Assembly (NCBI GenBank): GCA_016745215.1
Contig: CP050890.1
Span: 5,890,001-5,954,000, forward strand
DNA length: 64,000 nucleotides
Direction: 5' to 3'
From: Thiohalocapsa sp. PB-PSB1
Lineage (GTDB): Bacteria > Pseudomonadota > Gammaproteobacteria > Chromatiales > Chromatiaceae
The position numbers were made by a program, and so were the translations under genes. This document shows positions 8,329 through 19,395 of this stretch, one piece after another (positions within the stretch are counted from its first letter, which is position 1; every line of letters starts with the position of its first letter). Below the pieces are notes generated by a model. It had not been told where the DNA came from, ran no database searches, and worked only from the letters and a program-made list of their open reading frames with translations.

Positions 8329-11300
8329 GGCCGTACCTCCAAGGCGGCATCATCTCGGGCCGCTTGCACCGTTGCAGCCGGGGCCTGCTCGGCGAGGTGC
8401 CGACGCAGGCGCTCGGCAACTTGCTCCGTGGTCCGGCCGCCGCATTCTTGATAGACCAGCACGTCGTTGGCGAAGTAGCTCTCATAGTCGGCAACCACCA
8501 GGTTGTATACAGGGCTCGCTGCCGGAACTCGCCAGGTCTCCACCAGCGCCGCGGCGCCGGTGTCGGGCAACAATAATGTATCGCCCACCGCCAGCTCCCC
8601 GGCGGCGACCCAGGCGTCGTCTCCGAGCACGTAGAACTGGTGCTCGTCGGTGGTCTGCAGCCGATGCAGCAGGCCGGTCTCCGGGGAGCGGTAGCGCAGC
8701 TCGCGCAGGTGGTCGGAATTGCGAACCTTGACCCGAGTGATGGCTGCCGTGCTGCCGTCGAAAGCCCGCACCCGATCGCCGGCCATCAGGGTTTCGATGG
8801 GTCGACGGCTGCCGTCTGCCATCAGGATCGGGGTGCCTGCGGCGAAGCAGCCGGGACCGCCGCGCCCGCTGTCCCAGTTTGGACGATAGGGGCCGCCGCT
8901 CCCTCCCCCGCTGTCGGGACCATAGCCACCACCACCAGTGCCGCTGCCACAGCCGGTGAAGTGCAGGATGGTGTTGGCGATGAGATCGATGGCATAGCCC
9001 TCGGCATTTTGCGTCGCATACAGGGTGAGGGCGGTGGCGATGGCGGCCATTGCGACCTTCTCCTGCTGCGAGAAATGCGATGACGTGGAGCCCAGGATCA
9101 GGTTATTCAGATTGGCCAGGAACTCGCCCAGGTCAGGCGTACTGCAATCGCCGGCCCCCGGTAACTGATCGCCGGCCTCGCCGCGGTAGGTGACGCGATA
9201 GGGTACCTCGACGGTCTGCATGGCTCCCAGCCGGGGCAGATAGCTGATCAGGGGCTCGGAGCGGGCGACGCCGTTGTCGGCCACCTCCAGCCGGACCTCA
9301 TCCAGGGCCTTGAGACCGAAGTTGGAAACCTTGACGATGTGCGTGACCTCGAAGCCCGGCTCGACGTTCTCGAACTCCACGAAGGGCGGGTCGGCGACCA
9401 GCACCGGCATGGGAACATGGGTCTCGAAGGTTTGTTCGATCTTGATCTCGTAGCGATCGGTGAACGGCACCGGCACCACGTTGAAGCGGATCGTGACCAG
9501 GCTGCGGACCAGTTCGGGCTCCACCGGAACCACCTGATCGGCGATCACCTCGACGGTACCGCTGGCGGCCGAATGCCCGGGAGCCGTGACCTGCCAAGAC
9601 CATTCGCCGATTTGCAAATCCTGAACCAGCACTGTCCCGGCGGCGTCGGTGCGCACGGCCGGCAATTCCTGGCGCAGGTTGTTGTTGCGTAGCCGGATTT
9701 GGGCGTCAGGCACGAGCTGACCGAGGAAGTTGTAGACGGTAAAGGCAACATCGCCCTGCTCCGAGCTGGTGATCAGGGTGTAGACGCCGATCTCGAAGCT
9801 GTCGTCGGTGTTGCCGCCGGTGATGCTGAACTGATCGTCGGCATAGCCGAACGGCTGGTCGGCGGGCGGCGCGATGAGCACGTCGAAGGTTCGCTCAGCG
9901 CCCACCGGGATAGTGCCCAGGGCGACGTGACCATCCGCGGTCTGCGGCAGGTTGGTGGAGATCCAGGTCAAGGTCTCCGGCAGGTGCAGTAGCGCGTCTT
10001 CGAGGTCGCGCAGGCCGTTGTTCTTGACCGTCACCGGCACCGTTGCCAGCTCGCCGCGATTGACGCCGACATCGACATAGCCAGGTGCCGGGGATGTCAC
10101 CGTCAGCAATGGCACCGCCTCGGCCAGGGTAACGCTGGCTTCGAAGGTGGCGCTGGCGCCGGCGGCATCTACGAGTCGGTACTCGACCATGGCCGCGTCA
10201 GGCGCATCAGCGGTCGCGCTCAGGGTCAGCTCGATGCGCGCGCGCGCCTTGGGCGCCACCGAGAAGCCGGTGGGCAGATCGAAGCCGCCGGTGATGCTGG
10301 GCTCGTCGATCTCCTGGTCGTCATCGCCGACGCGATAGGCGCGGAAGGCCTGGGTGAAGCCGGCGATGGGGCTGTCGCTCGGGTTGTAAACTTCGATGCT
10401 GAAACGCAGGCTGTCGTTCTTGGACGAGCGGATGGTACCGGTCTGCGGCGCGACATACAGCCGGGTGAAGCTGAAATGCGCCTGGTCGAGCACGTCGTAG
10501 ACATCCGGATGCGCGGCCCAGGTGGTCAATTCGCCGCTGATGCCGGGGATCGGGCTGTATTCCAGGCTGTAGTCGCCGTGTTCGTCGGTGATCACCTCCT
10601 CGTACCAGGTAAAGCCCTCATACAGGAAGCCGATGCGCAGCGCTGTGTTGGGCAGCGGATCGGCGCTGTCGCGGTCGATGGCCTGACCGGAGATCAACAC
10701 GACGTCGTCGTCGCTGTAGCTCGCCCGGTCGGTCTCGGCGTTGCCGTAGTAAGGCGATAATGTGATGCCGGAACCGAGCCGGCCGCTGAGCGATGTCTCG
10801 GAGCGCGGTCCGCTGCCGAAGCCGCCGCCGACAAAACCATTGGCCGTGGCGGCGAAGACGATGCGCGCTCCGATCTCCAGATCGGCTGGCACCAAGACGT
10901 CCACCGGAGCGCAACGGGTCGCGCCAGCGGGCACCGACAGATAAGCCACGCCGTTGCGCACCACCGCCCCCGCCGGGGTGGCGATCAGGTCGGTGCCGCC
11001 GATGACCAGACCCTCGGCATTCAGCAGGTCGATGACGATGTCGCCGGGTAACTTGCCATTGTCGCGATTGAGTGCGACGCTGATGTCGATGGCGCCCTGG
11101 TTGCGCACGCAGAGATTCAGCGTGCTGATGCCGCCGGCCAGGGGTACGGCCGTGGTCGTCAGCTCCAGGCCCGGGGCGGCGATGGCGATATCGGTGAAGA
11201 CCTGGCTGTGTTCGTAGACGACCCGGCTGCCATCGTCGGTCTGCTGAATTGCTCGGGCGGTCACTACCCAGTCGACGTCGGAGCCGGACGCGGGCACGCT

Positions 11301-14300
11301 CTGCTCGTCGGTATGGGTCTCCCCGGCCGCGAGCCTGACGCCAAGCTGGTCTTGCGCGGCGAAGATCTCCGCGCCGTTTTGGGTGACGCTGAGCGCCAGC
11401 AAGTCCAGGTCCAGATGCTCGGCGGCGGCGCCATTGGTCACGGCGACCTGGATGCGGTTGAAGAAGTCGGTGATCAATGCATTGCCGTCGTTGGCATGCA
11501 TCGCAATGGCCACCGGCAATAGCTGTAATGTTCGCGCCGGCCCCTGGTCGCCATCGGCGTTGACCGCGGTGACCGCATACTCAAACCGATTACTGCCGGC
11601 AAGACCCAGGTCCTGATAGGCCGGCTCGGTCAGCGGTGCCGGATTGAGCCGCACGCCGTTGCGATAGACGTTGAAGCCGGTCACGCTGGGATCGGCGCTG
11701 GACCAGGTCAACACCGGCACCTCGCCCTGACGGGCGTAGATCTCCAGATCAGTCACGGCGCCGACCAACAGGTTTTGTATCACCGGTCCGGACGAGGTGC
11801 TGTTGCCGGCGGCGTCGACGGTTTCCACCCGATAGGCGTAATTGCCGCCCAGGCCAGGGTGGTCGTAGTACTCGAGATCCGCAGCCGGATTGTTCAGCTG
11901 CCGCAGCAGCAGGTCGTCGCGGTAGACGCGATAAAGCGATGGCATCTCGCCGTCAGTCGGACGCCGCCAGGACAGCCGCACTCGGCTCCCATCCAATGCC
12001 ACGGCCAGGTCGGTGACGGCAGCCGGCGGGGTGCCGTCGGCATGCACGGCCACGCCGGCGGACAGGGCGCTTTCGGCAGCGCGGCGCAGGCTGGAGAGCG
12101 CATAACACCAATCGCCGTCGCTCGGTGCGATATCCATATGACTCGTGCCGGTCAGATCCGCGGCGACCAAGGTGTCCGCAGCATTGCTGCAATCGCCGGC
12201 GGCACGGTATAGGCTGTAGCTCTCGGCCGTGGCGATCGCTGGCCAATCGAGCTGTATGCTGCGCCCCGGTCTGGCGGTCGCCGTCAGGTCCACAGGCGTC
12301 GGCGGCGGAGCCGGTAGGGCCGTGGTGTAGATCTCCAATTCGGTATTGGTCAGACTGGTACCCGGGTTGCCGAGGGCATCGACGGTCGCAAGGCTGAACT
12401 GCCCGATGCCGCTACCCATGTCCGGTGTCAGCGTCAGCACGCCGTTCCACAGGCTGCCGTCGCCGAGCAGCGGCACCGTCACCGCGGCAGCGGTCGGCGG
12501 CGCGAACCGCAGCAACGGCAATTCGCCGTCGGCCATGGGCTCGTCGAGGGTCAGGGACAGGTCAATGGCGGTCTCGGTCAGAACCTGGATCGGCGGCTCG
12601 GCGCCGGGCAATGCGATGCTGCCGATTGGGCCTTTGGTATCGATGATTAGGTCCTCTCCCGCCGGCACGCCGGTGAAGACGTTGCCGGCGAGGTCGGTGC
12701 CTGAGACCTGCAGCCGCGCCCTGCCCGACGGCAGTTCCGCATTGATGTCGAAATGGCCTCGGTAGTTGAAATCATCGATGCGCGTGACCGGCACAGGGAA
12801 CGGCAGGGCCAGTCCGGCCGGGCGCAGAGTCAGGGTCGGCTCTCCGCGCAGCGGCTCGGAAACCGCGAGATCGATCTCGAGCCTGCCCACGCCGATGGGC
12901 ATTGCGGTCGGAAAAGCCACCGAAAAGGCCGGCCGGGTGCCGTCGAAGTCGACGCTGATCAGGTTTGACAATGCGCTCTCGTTGCCGGCCGCGTCCAGGC
13001 CGGTGACGGCGTAGCTGTGATTGCCGTCGCCCATGTCGGTATCGGTCAAGCTGAGACTGGTCAGGTCATCGGCGATACGCGTGGCCTGCTCCGGCGTGCC
13101 GAAGGGTTCGCTGCCGCGATAGACCCGGAAGCGATTCGGGCGCTCGCCTGCGGCCGGGTAATCCCAGTCCAGCCGCAGGCCCAAGCCCTGGCGAACGATC
13201 GATTCCAGCAGCGGCGCTGCCGGTGCTCCAGAGTCGAGGGTTACGGTCACCGTATTGGAGTCCGGGCTTTGGCCGATGCTGTCGGCTGCGCTGGCGACAA
13301 AGCGGTTTTCACCTTCGAGCAGCGCGACGTTATCGAAGCTGAAGCCGCCGTCCGCGCCCGGTGTGCGGGTGCCGACAACAAAGCCGGAGCGGCGCAGGGT
13401 CATGGCGACGAAGGGCTCGGAGCTGCCCTGTACCTGGAGCGTGCCACCGTCGACGGCGAGGCCGTCGGCGGGAGCGGTAATGCGCGGTGCCGGCGGCGGC
13501 TGGATGTCGACGATCAGGTTGCGCTCTGCGCTGGCGAAGTTGCCGTTGGCATCGCGAGCGAGCAATTTGACGCGGTGAATGCCGTTGGCGACGGCGCGCA
13601 GATCCCAGCGATGCTCCAGCAGGGCGGCGCTGGTGCTCGCGATCAGCGCGTTGTCCAGATACAGTTCCAGAGCGGTCAGACCCTGCACCGCGGTGGCGCT
13701 GCCGGTGACCGTCATTGGCCGCTGGATGACCTGGCCTTCGGACAGATTGAAGCTCTGGATTACCGGTCCCTCGGTTAGATAGGTCAGGGTGACGCTCACC
13801 GGCTCGGCTTCGGCGCCGGTGGCGGAGCGCAATTGGGCAAAGATCTGCTTGTCGCCGCCACCCGGACTCAGTTCGAAGTCGGTCGTGCTGGCGAAGGGCT
13901 CGAAGAAGACATCGGTAAAGCTGGAATCCTCGCTGATGCGCATCTCTTCGGCCAGCCGGCCCGCCAGACGCAGGGTTAGATTGCGGGTCGTAACCTGGTC
14001 GAGGGCGTCGGCCAGCTCGATGGCCGGGGTCAACACGGGTTCGCTGTCCAGATAATCGCCGTCGGCGACACCGGTCTGCACGCCGACGGTGACGCCGGCG
14101 GCGATGGTGGCCGGGTCGGGACTGCCCCACCAGTTGCCGGTGGCGGTCAGCACGGAGGTGCCGTCCAGGTCCGCGTTCAGTCCATTGCCTTTCAGCACCG
14201 AGCCGCCGATGCTGAGCTGGGAGCCGGCGGTGGCCAGCGCCCCGGTGGCGTTTTGCACCAGCAGGGCCGCGTCGGTGGTCAGGATCGCGCCGTTGTCAAG

Positions 14301-17300
14301 CGCAAGCCCGGCGCCGCTCGCGTAGCGCGCGGTCAGCGCCGTGACGCTGGCGCCCGCTGCGTCCAGCCGCACTGCATCGGTTGCATGGTCGATCGTGATA
14401 TGAGCCAGTTCGGAGCCGTCGTCGCCGGCGCCGATGCGGATGCCGGTCCAGTCGCCGGGGGCCGGCGTGCCGCCGTTCAGCTCCAGCTCCGAGGCGAGCC
14501 GGATCGGATCGAGCGCGGTTCCGAGCGCAAGCAACCGGCCGTCGATTACCTCGATGCCGGTGCCGGCCGCGAAATACAGCCTGGTACCGGGCTCGATGGT
14601 CAGTGTCGCGCCGTCGCGCACCTGCATGGTTTCGGCAATGGCCAGCTCGCGCTGCTCGCCGGCGCCGATGGTGGTGTCAGTGCGGATGTCCCCGGCATAG
14701 GGGTCCGACCAGCGCACGGCGGTGACTGAGGAGTCGAACTCATCGGCGCCGTTGATACCGACCACGGCGAACCAGTAATCGCTGTCCCGATCCAGACCCT
14801 CGACATGCAGATCGCGGGTCTCGGGAGCCAGGGTCTGGATCGGCGTCAGCCCGGTCACATCGTCGAACGGCGCCGTTTCGCGGTAGACTCGGAAGCCGGC
14901 AAAGCCGCACTGACTGCTGCTGTCGTAGCTGCTCCAATCGAGCACGGCGGTATCCGGATCATTCCCCGGTCCAACCGTCGGCAGCACCGCGGCGGGGATT
15001 ACGCGGTCGATGGAGATCGGAACCGAATCGACGACATTGGTGATGTTGCCCAGGTCGTCCATGGCGACGATGGCCACCTGGTAGGGTACATCGAAGTCCA
15101 GCCCGGCAAGGCGCAATGCGCGCGCCGACGGGCCGATGAGCTGGATGAACGAAACCCCGTCCACCAGGCTGAAAGGACCGTCGTCGCGGCGGTAGACCTG
15201 GAAACCGGCCAGATCGCCGGGGTCCGGATAGCCGGTCCAATTCAGGTCCGCATGGTCGCAGCCCAAAGCGGCAACGCTGACCTGCGGGTTCGGCGGCGGC
15301 GTGCCGTCCAGCTCGACGGTGAAGACGCCCGCGGCCGGCGCCATGGGATTGCCGGCCCAGTCGGCAGCCCCGGAGACATCCAGGGTCAGCAGGCCGTCCA
15401 TGCTTGCATCGAGCAGGATCGGCGGCGTGCTGTAGGTATCGTTGGGAACGCTGGTGGTGAGCCAGGTGCCGCCGGTGGGGATCAGCGGATCGACGCCGCC
15501 GGAACTCGACAGCGCCAGCACCGGCTCCGAGAACGGGTCCATGCTGCTGTCGAACTGGATGGCCAACTCATAGTCGTCCACGGCACTGACCGGGCTGATG
15601 TACTTGGCCTGAACCTGACGCACCCGCGGTGCGATGCTGTCGGTCAGGGTCAGCAGCGCGGTATTCGCCAGCGGGTTGCCGGCGCGGTCGGTCAAGGAGG
15701 CGCTCGGGCTGACCAGCTCGCCGCCGGCGACCGTGTAGCCGGTCGTGACCCAAAGGGTCGCGGCCATGGCATCCGCGCTCCATTCGATCCGATTCAATGT
15801 GCCGTAGCGGGCGCCGGCCGGGGATAGATTCCGATTCGCCTCGGTGGTGCCGTCGGTCAGGCCAAGGGTGCGCATGGGTTCGCTGAAGTGGAAACGCCAG
15901 CGATCGCCCAAGCTGACGGTGCCGGAGCCGTCGGCGTCATCAAAGGCCACGGCGGTGATCTCGGGGGCGACGCTGTCCTTGCCGAGCAGGACTTGGGTGC
16001 CGACGGCGCGATTGCCGGCGACATCGGTGACGAAGCTGCTCGGCACCACCAGCTCGTCGCCAAGCAGGGTGAAGCCCGTGGTGATCCAGACCTCGACCTG
16101 GCGCCCGTCCGCAGACCAGGCGAGCTGGTTGACATTGCCGTAGCGGCCTCCGCCCTGGGGCCGCAGGTGGGCGTTGGCACCGCTGCCGCCGTCGACGATG
16201 GCGGTCTGATCCATGCGCTCGCTGAAGCCGAAGACGTAGCTGTCGCCCAGGCTCAGCGCATCGTCGCCGTCGGCATCGTTCCAGCTCAGGGTGTCGAAGA
16301 TCGGGGCGACATTGTCCAGCTTGCTCAGTGCGCGGCTGCCGATGGCTGCATTGCCGTTGCTGGCCGCGAGGCCGTCCGGGGTGACCAATTCGTCGCCGAC
16401 GACGTTGAAGCCCTCGGTCAGGGTAACGATCAATGTGCGCTGGTCGGCACTCCAGCGGCTTTGGTTGAGGCTGCCGTAGACAGCGCCGCCGGCCGCCGGC
16501 AGGCGCAGGTTGGCATCCGTGGTGCCGGTCTGCACCAGGCTGCTGTCCAATGCCTCGGAGAAGCGGAAGTGGTATTCGTCGCCAATGGACAGATCGCCGC
16601 TGCCGTCGCGATCGTCGAACAGGATTGCCTCGAAGCGCGGCGGGGCGATCTCCGCTTGATCCTCTAGCACCCAGAGCTCGGGCAATGCGCCGCGCAGCAC
16701 CGCGGCCGGATCGGCATTGACCGCCCGTAATTGCATCGAGCCGTCGGCGTAGAGAGCCTGCGGCAGTGTAAATTCATATTGCACCGGAGCGGCGGTTGGG
16801 ATCGGCATCGGCGCCTGGATCAGGGTGCCGAGGCCGTCGGACAGGGACATGCGCAAGGCCGTACCGTCGCCGTTGAACAGGCTGAGCCGGACTTTGTATC
16901 TGGTATCCGGGTCCAGCCCGGTCAGCTCGGCGACCACTGCCTGTTCGTCCCAGGCCATCGTATAGTCCGGAGCATCGCCCCATTCGTCGGACAACGTGCC
17001 CTGGATCAGCGCCGGCGCCGGCAGCGAGCCGGCCGTCTCGGTCCCGGCGGCGCGGTAGTTGCTGTAGCCATAGGCCAGGGCCGGCTCGGTGAGCCAGGGG
17101 CTGAAGACCACATGGTCACTGACCGCATCGCCCAGGCCCGCGGGATTGCTGCCCGTATGGTAGGGTCCGCTGCCGTCGGATTCCCCCCACCAGTTTTGGG
17201 TCGCATCGACCGGGACGCCGGTGTCGTTGTATACACCCGCCGCGCGATTGCCGATGAACTGGTTATTGCTGATCGCAGCGCTGCCGGCCGCCAAGCGGAT

Positions 17301-19386
17301 GCCGTTGATGGCGTTGGTGGAGATTCGGTTGAAAGCGATCTCGGGCTGGGAGCCGGCCCCGAACACATCGATGCCGTGATAGACATTACCCCAGATGCGG
17401 TTGCCGAGGAGCCGGGGGGCGGACTCGTGCACAGAGATTCCGCTGCCACCGCTGTTGGAGATCTCGCTGTCCTCAATGGTCGGATCGGCCTGATTCAGAT
17501 AGATAGCCGCGCCGCCGCTGCCGCTGCCGCCGGCGTAGCGGATCAGCGCATGCTCGATGTGGCTACGCTGTTCGATCAGCGAGTCTGTGAAATAAATGTG
17601 CCCCCATTGACCGTTGATGGGCAATGTGGCATCGCCGTCGCCATTGGTGTCGCCGCCGAGCCGATCGTCCATGAGGCTCGTAAAGCCGATCTTCGCATCC
17701 AGCCTGCCTTCGGCAATCAGCGCACCGTTGACGTCGATGCCGGTAGCGCTGGAAAACTTGAGTACAACGCCGGGATCGATGGTCAAAGTCAGGTATTGTG
17801 GCACCGTTAGGCGGGCGTTTTCGACCAGATAGGTGGAGATTGCGTCGGCACTGCCCGGCGCCCAGATCGGCAATCTGACATCCCGGCTCATGCTGTTGCC
17901 GCGAATGACCATGTAGGACTCGTCATTCGGCGTCAGCACATTGGACGCGTCCGGGAAGGCGCTGAACGGAACGGCCAGCGCAACTCGATTGCCGGTGATC
18001 GTATTGCCGTGCATGGTCGGTGCCGTGCGGGCGTCGAAGTGATAAACGCCGTATTCGGCGTTATCCTGGACCTGATTGCCGTCGATGACCGGCGTTGCAT
18101 ATTGGCTGTAGATGCCATGGTCGCAATCGCGGATGACATTGTCGAGGATCTGCGCCGCATCGAACTGGGTGAGGATACCATGGCCGCTATGCTGGACGAT
18201 CCTATTGCCTTGGATCAGCGGTGCGCTCTGGTAGGTCCAAATGCCGTTGCCGTTGCCCTGTTCGATGATGCTGTGGATCACCGGCACCGCGGCACGCAGG
18301 TACAGGCTGTAGCCGACGCTGCCGCTGAAAAGCAGGTGCAGGTGCTCCAGCCGCGAGCCCGCGGCATCCGCCTGGGTATCGAAATAAACGCGGTTCCAAG
18401 CGCCCGCTGCTGGAGAAGTCGCGTCGCCGTCGCCATTGCTGTCACCGCCATGAGCATCGTCGGCCAGGGCGGTCATGACCACCGGCGAGGCGGCGGTGCC
18501 GACCACATCCAGGGTGCCGTAAACGTCGAGTCCGGCTCCGGGCGCAAACTTCAGGATCGCTCCCGGGCCGAGGCTCAGCCGCGTGCCGGCGGGTATTGTC
18601 AAGGTGCTGTCGATCCGCACCACGCCGTCGGCCAGGGTTTCGTCGCGGTCCAGGGTTCCAGCCAGCGCCAGCACCTCGGACGGCATGCCGCTTGGGGTCA
18701 AATCGACCATGGCTCCGGCACTCTCGTTCGGGATCGCATCCAGCGTGGTCAGCCGGAAGCGATAGGACTGGCCGGCCAGCAGACCGACGATCTGGCGGCT
18801 TTTGGTCAGACGGCCCAGGGCGAGGCCCTGGCCGTTGTCGAAGTCTGGGGCATTGTTGCCGTAGCTTGCCCCGCCGTCGGTGGAGATGTATAGGCGCTGG
18901 TCCACCAGATCGCCTTGGCTGTCGGCGCTTGGGGTCCAGCTCAGATAAATCGATACCTGGGTGCCGTCCACATATTGCGCCACGGCGGTCAGGTTGGTGA
19001 CGTCTTCCGGGGCCTGGTTGTCCGCCAGACCGTCGGCCACGGCTGGGCCGACAATGGCCGAGCTGGCGGTATTGCCGGCGGCATCCACGGTTCTTACCTG
19101 GTAGTACCAGGGCTCGCCGATGGCGACCGTGGTGTCGTCGAAGCGACCGACGCCGGCGGCAGTCTGCCCGATCTGCACGAAATCGCTGAAGCCGTTGGCG
19201 CTGCGCCAGAGTTCGTAGCGCACCACATCCTCAGCACCGGCGGCATCGTCGCCGGAAAGCACCCAGGAAACCCGCAGTCCATTGCCGACGCCAGCTGCCC
19301 GAACCTCGGTCGCCGACAGCGGCGCCGCACCATCGACGCGCACAGCGATCGGGCCGACGTGCGCCTGATTGCCGGCCTCGTCGATG
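8325..19386 (-). pseudogene. Giant secreted repeat protein, C-terminal part cut off by an IS
   Basis: This is the downstream 53% of a gene whose start is at 31953. It is open throughout and enters the IS end without a start; the first internal ATG is at 19343 (3672 aa). Modules in order, numbered from that Met, are: fibronectin-III-like domains (1-190); right-handed beta-helix repeats with an NWWGESDGSGP motif (about 205-760); three related modules with DDxDGSGxxSLGD loops and HFSExM (about 950-1300); more FN3 and Ig-like domains; a second short beta-helix (NWWGSPDPATI); CARDB-like and Big-type domains; a Gly-rich linker and a C-terminal Hint domain. Everything points to a secreted adhesin-like filament. 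Without the signal peptide of the upstream piece it should not be exported, so I call it a pseudogene, although the frame is intact. Confidence 0.8.
8451..8849 (-). other. Hint (hedgehog/intein-type) domain at the giant protein's C-terminus
   Basis: The domain begins GCFAAGTPILMADGSRRPIE, the classic Hint block A with Cys as first residue. It continues with block-B-like LQTTDEHQFYV (Thr-x-x-His) and ends VYNLVVADYESYF, then ANDVLVYQE. Hint domains autocatalyse N-S acyl shift and cleavage or splicing. The usual terminal His-Asn is replaced by Tyr-Gln, and about 40 further residues follow, so N-terminal cleavage is possible but standard protein splicing is unlikely. It follows a linker rich in Gly. 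Confidence 0.85.
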
Positions 19387-19395
19387 GCCCTGGCT

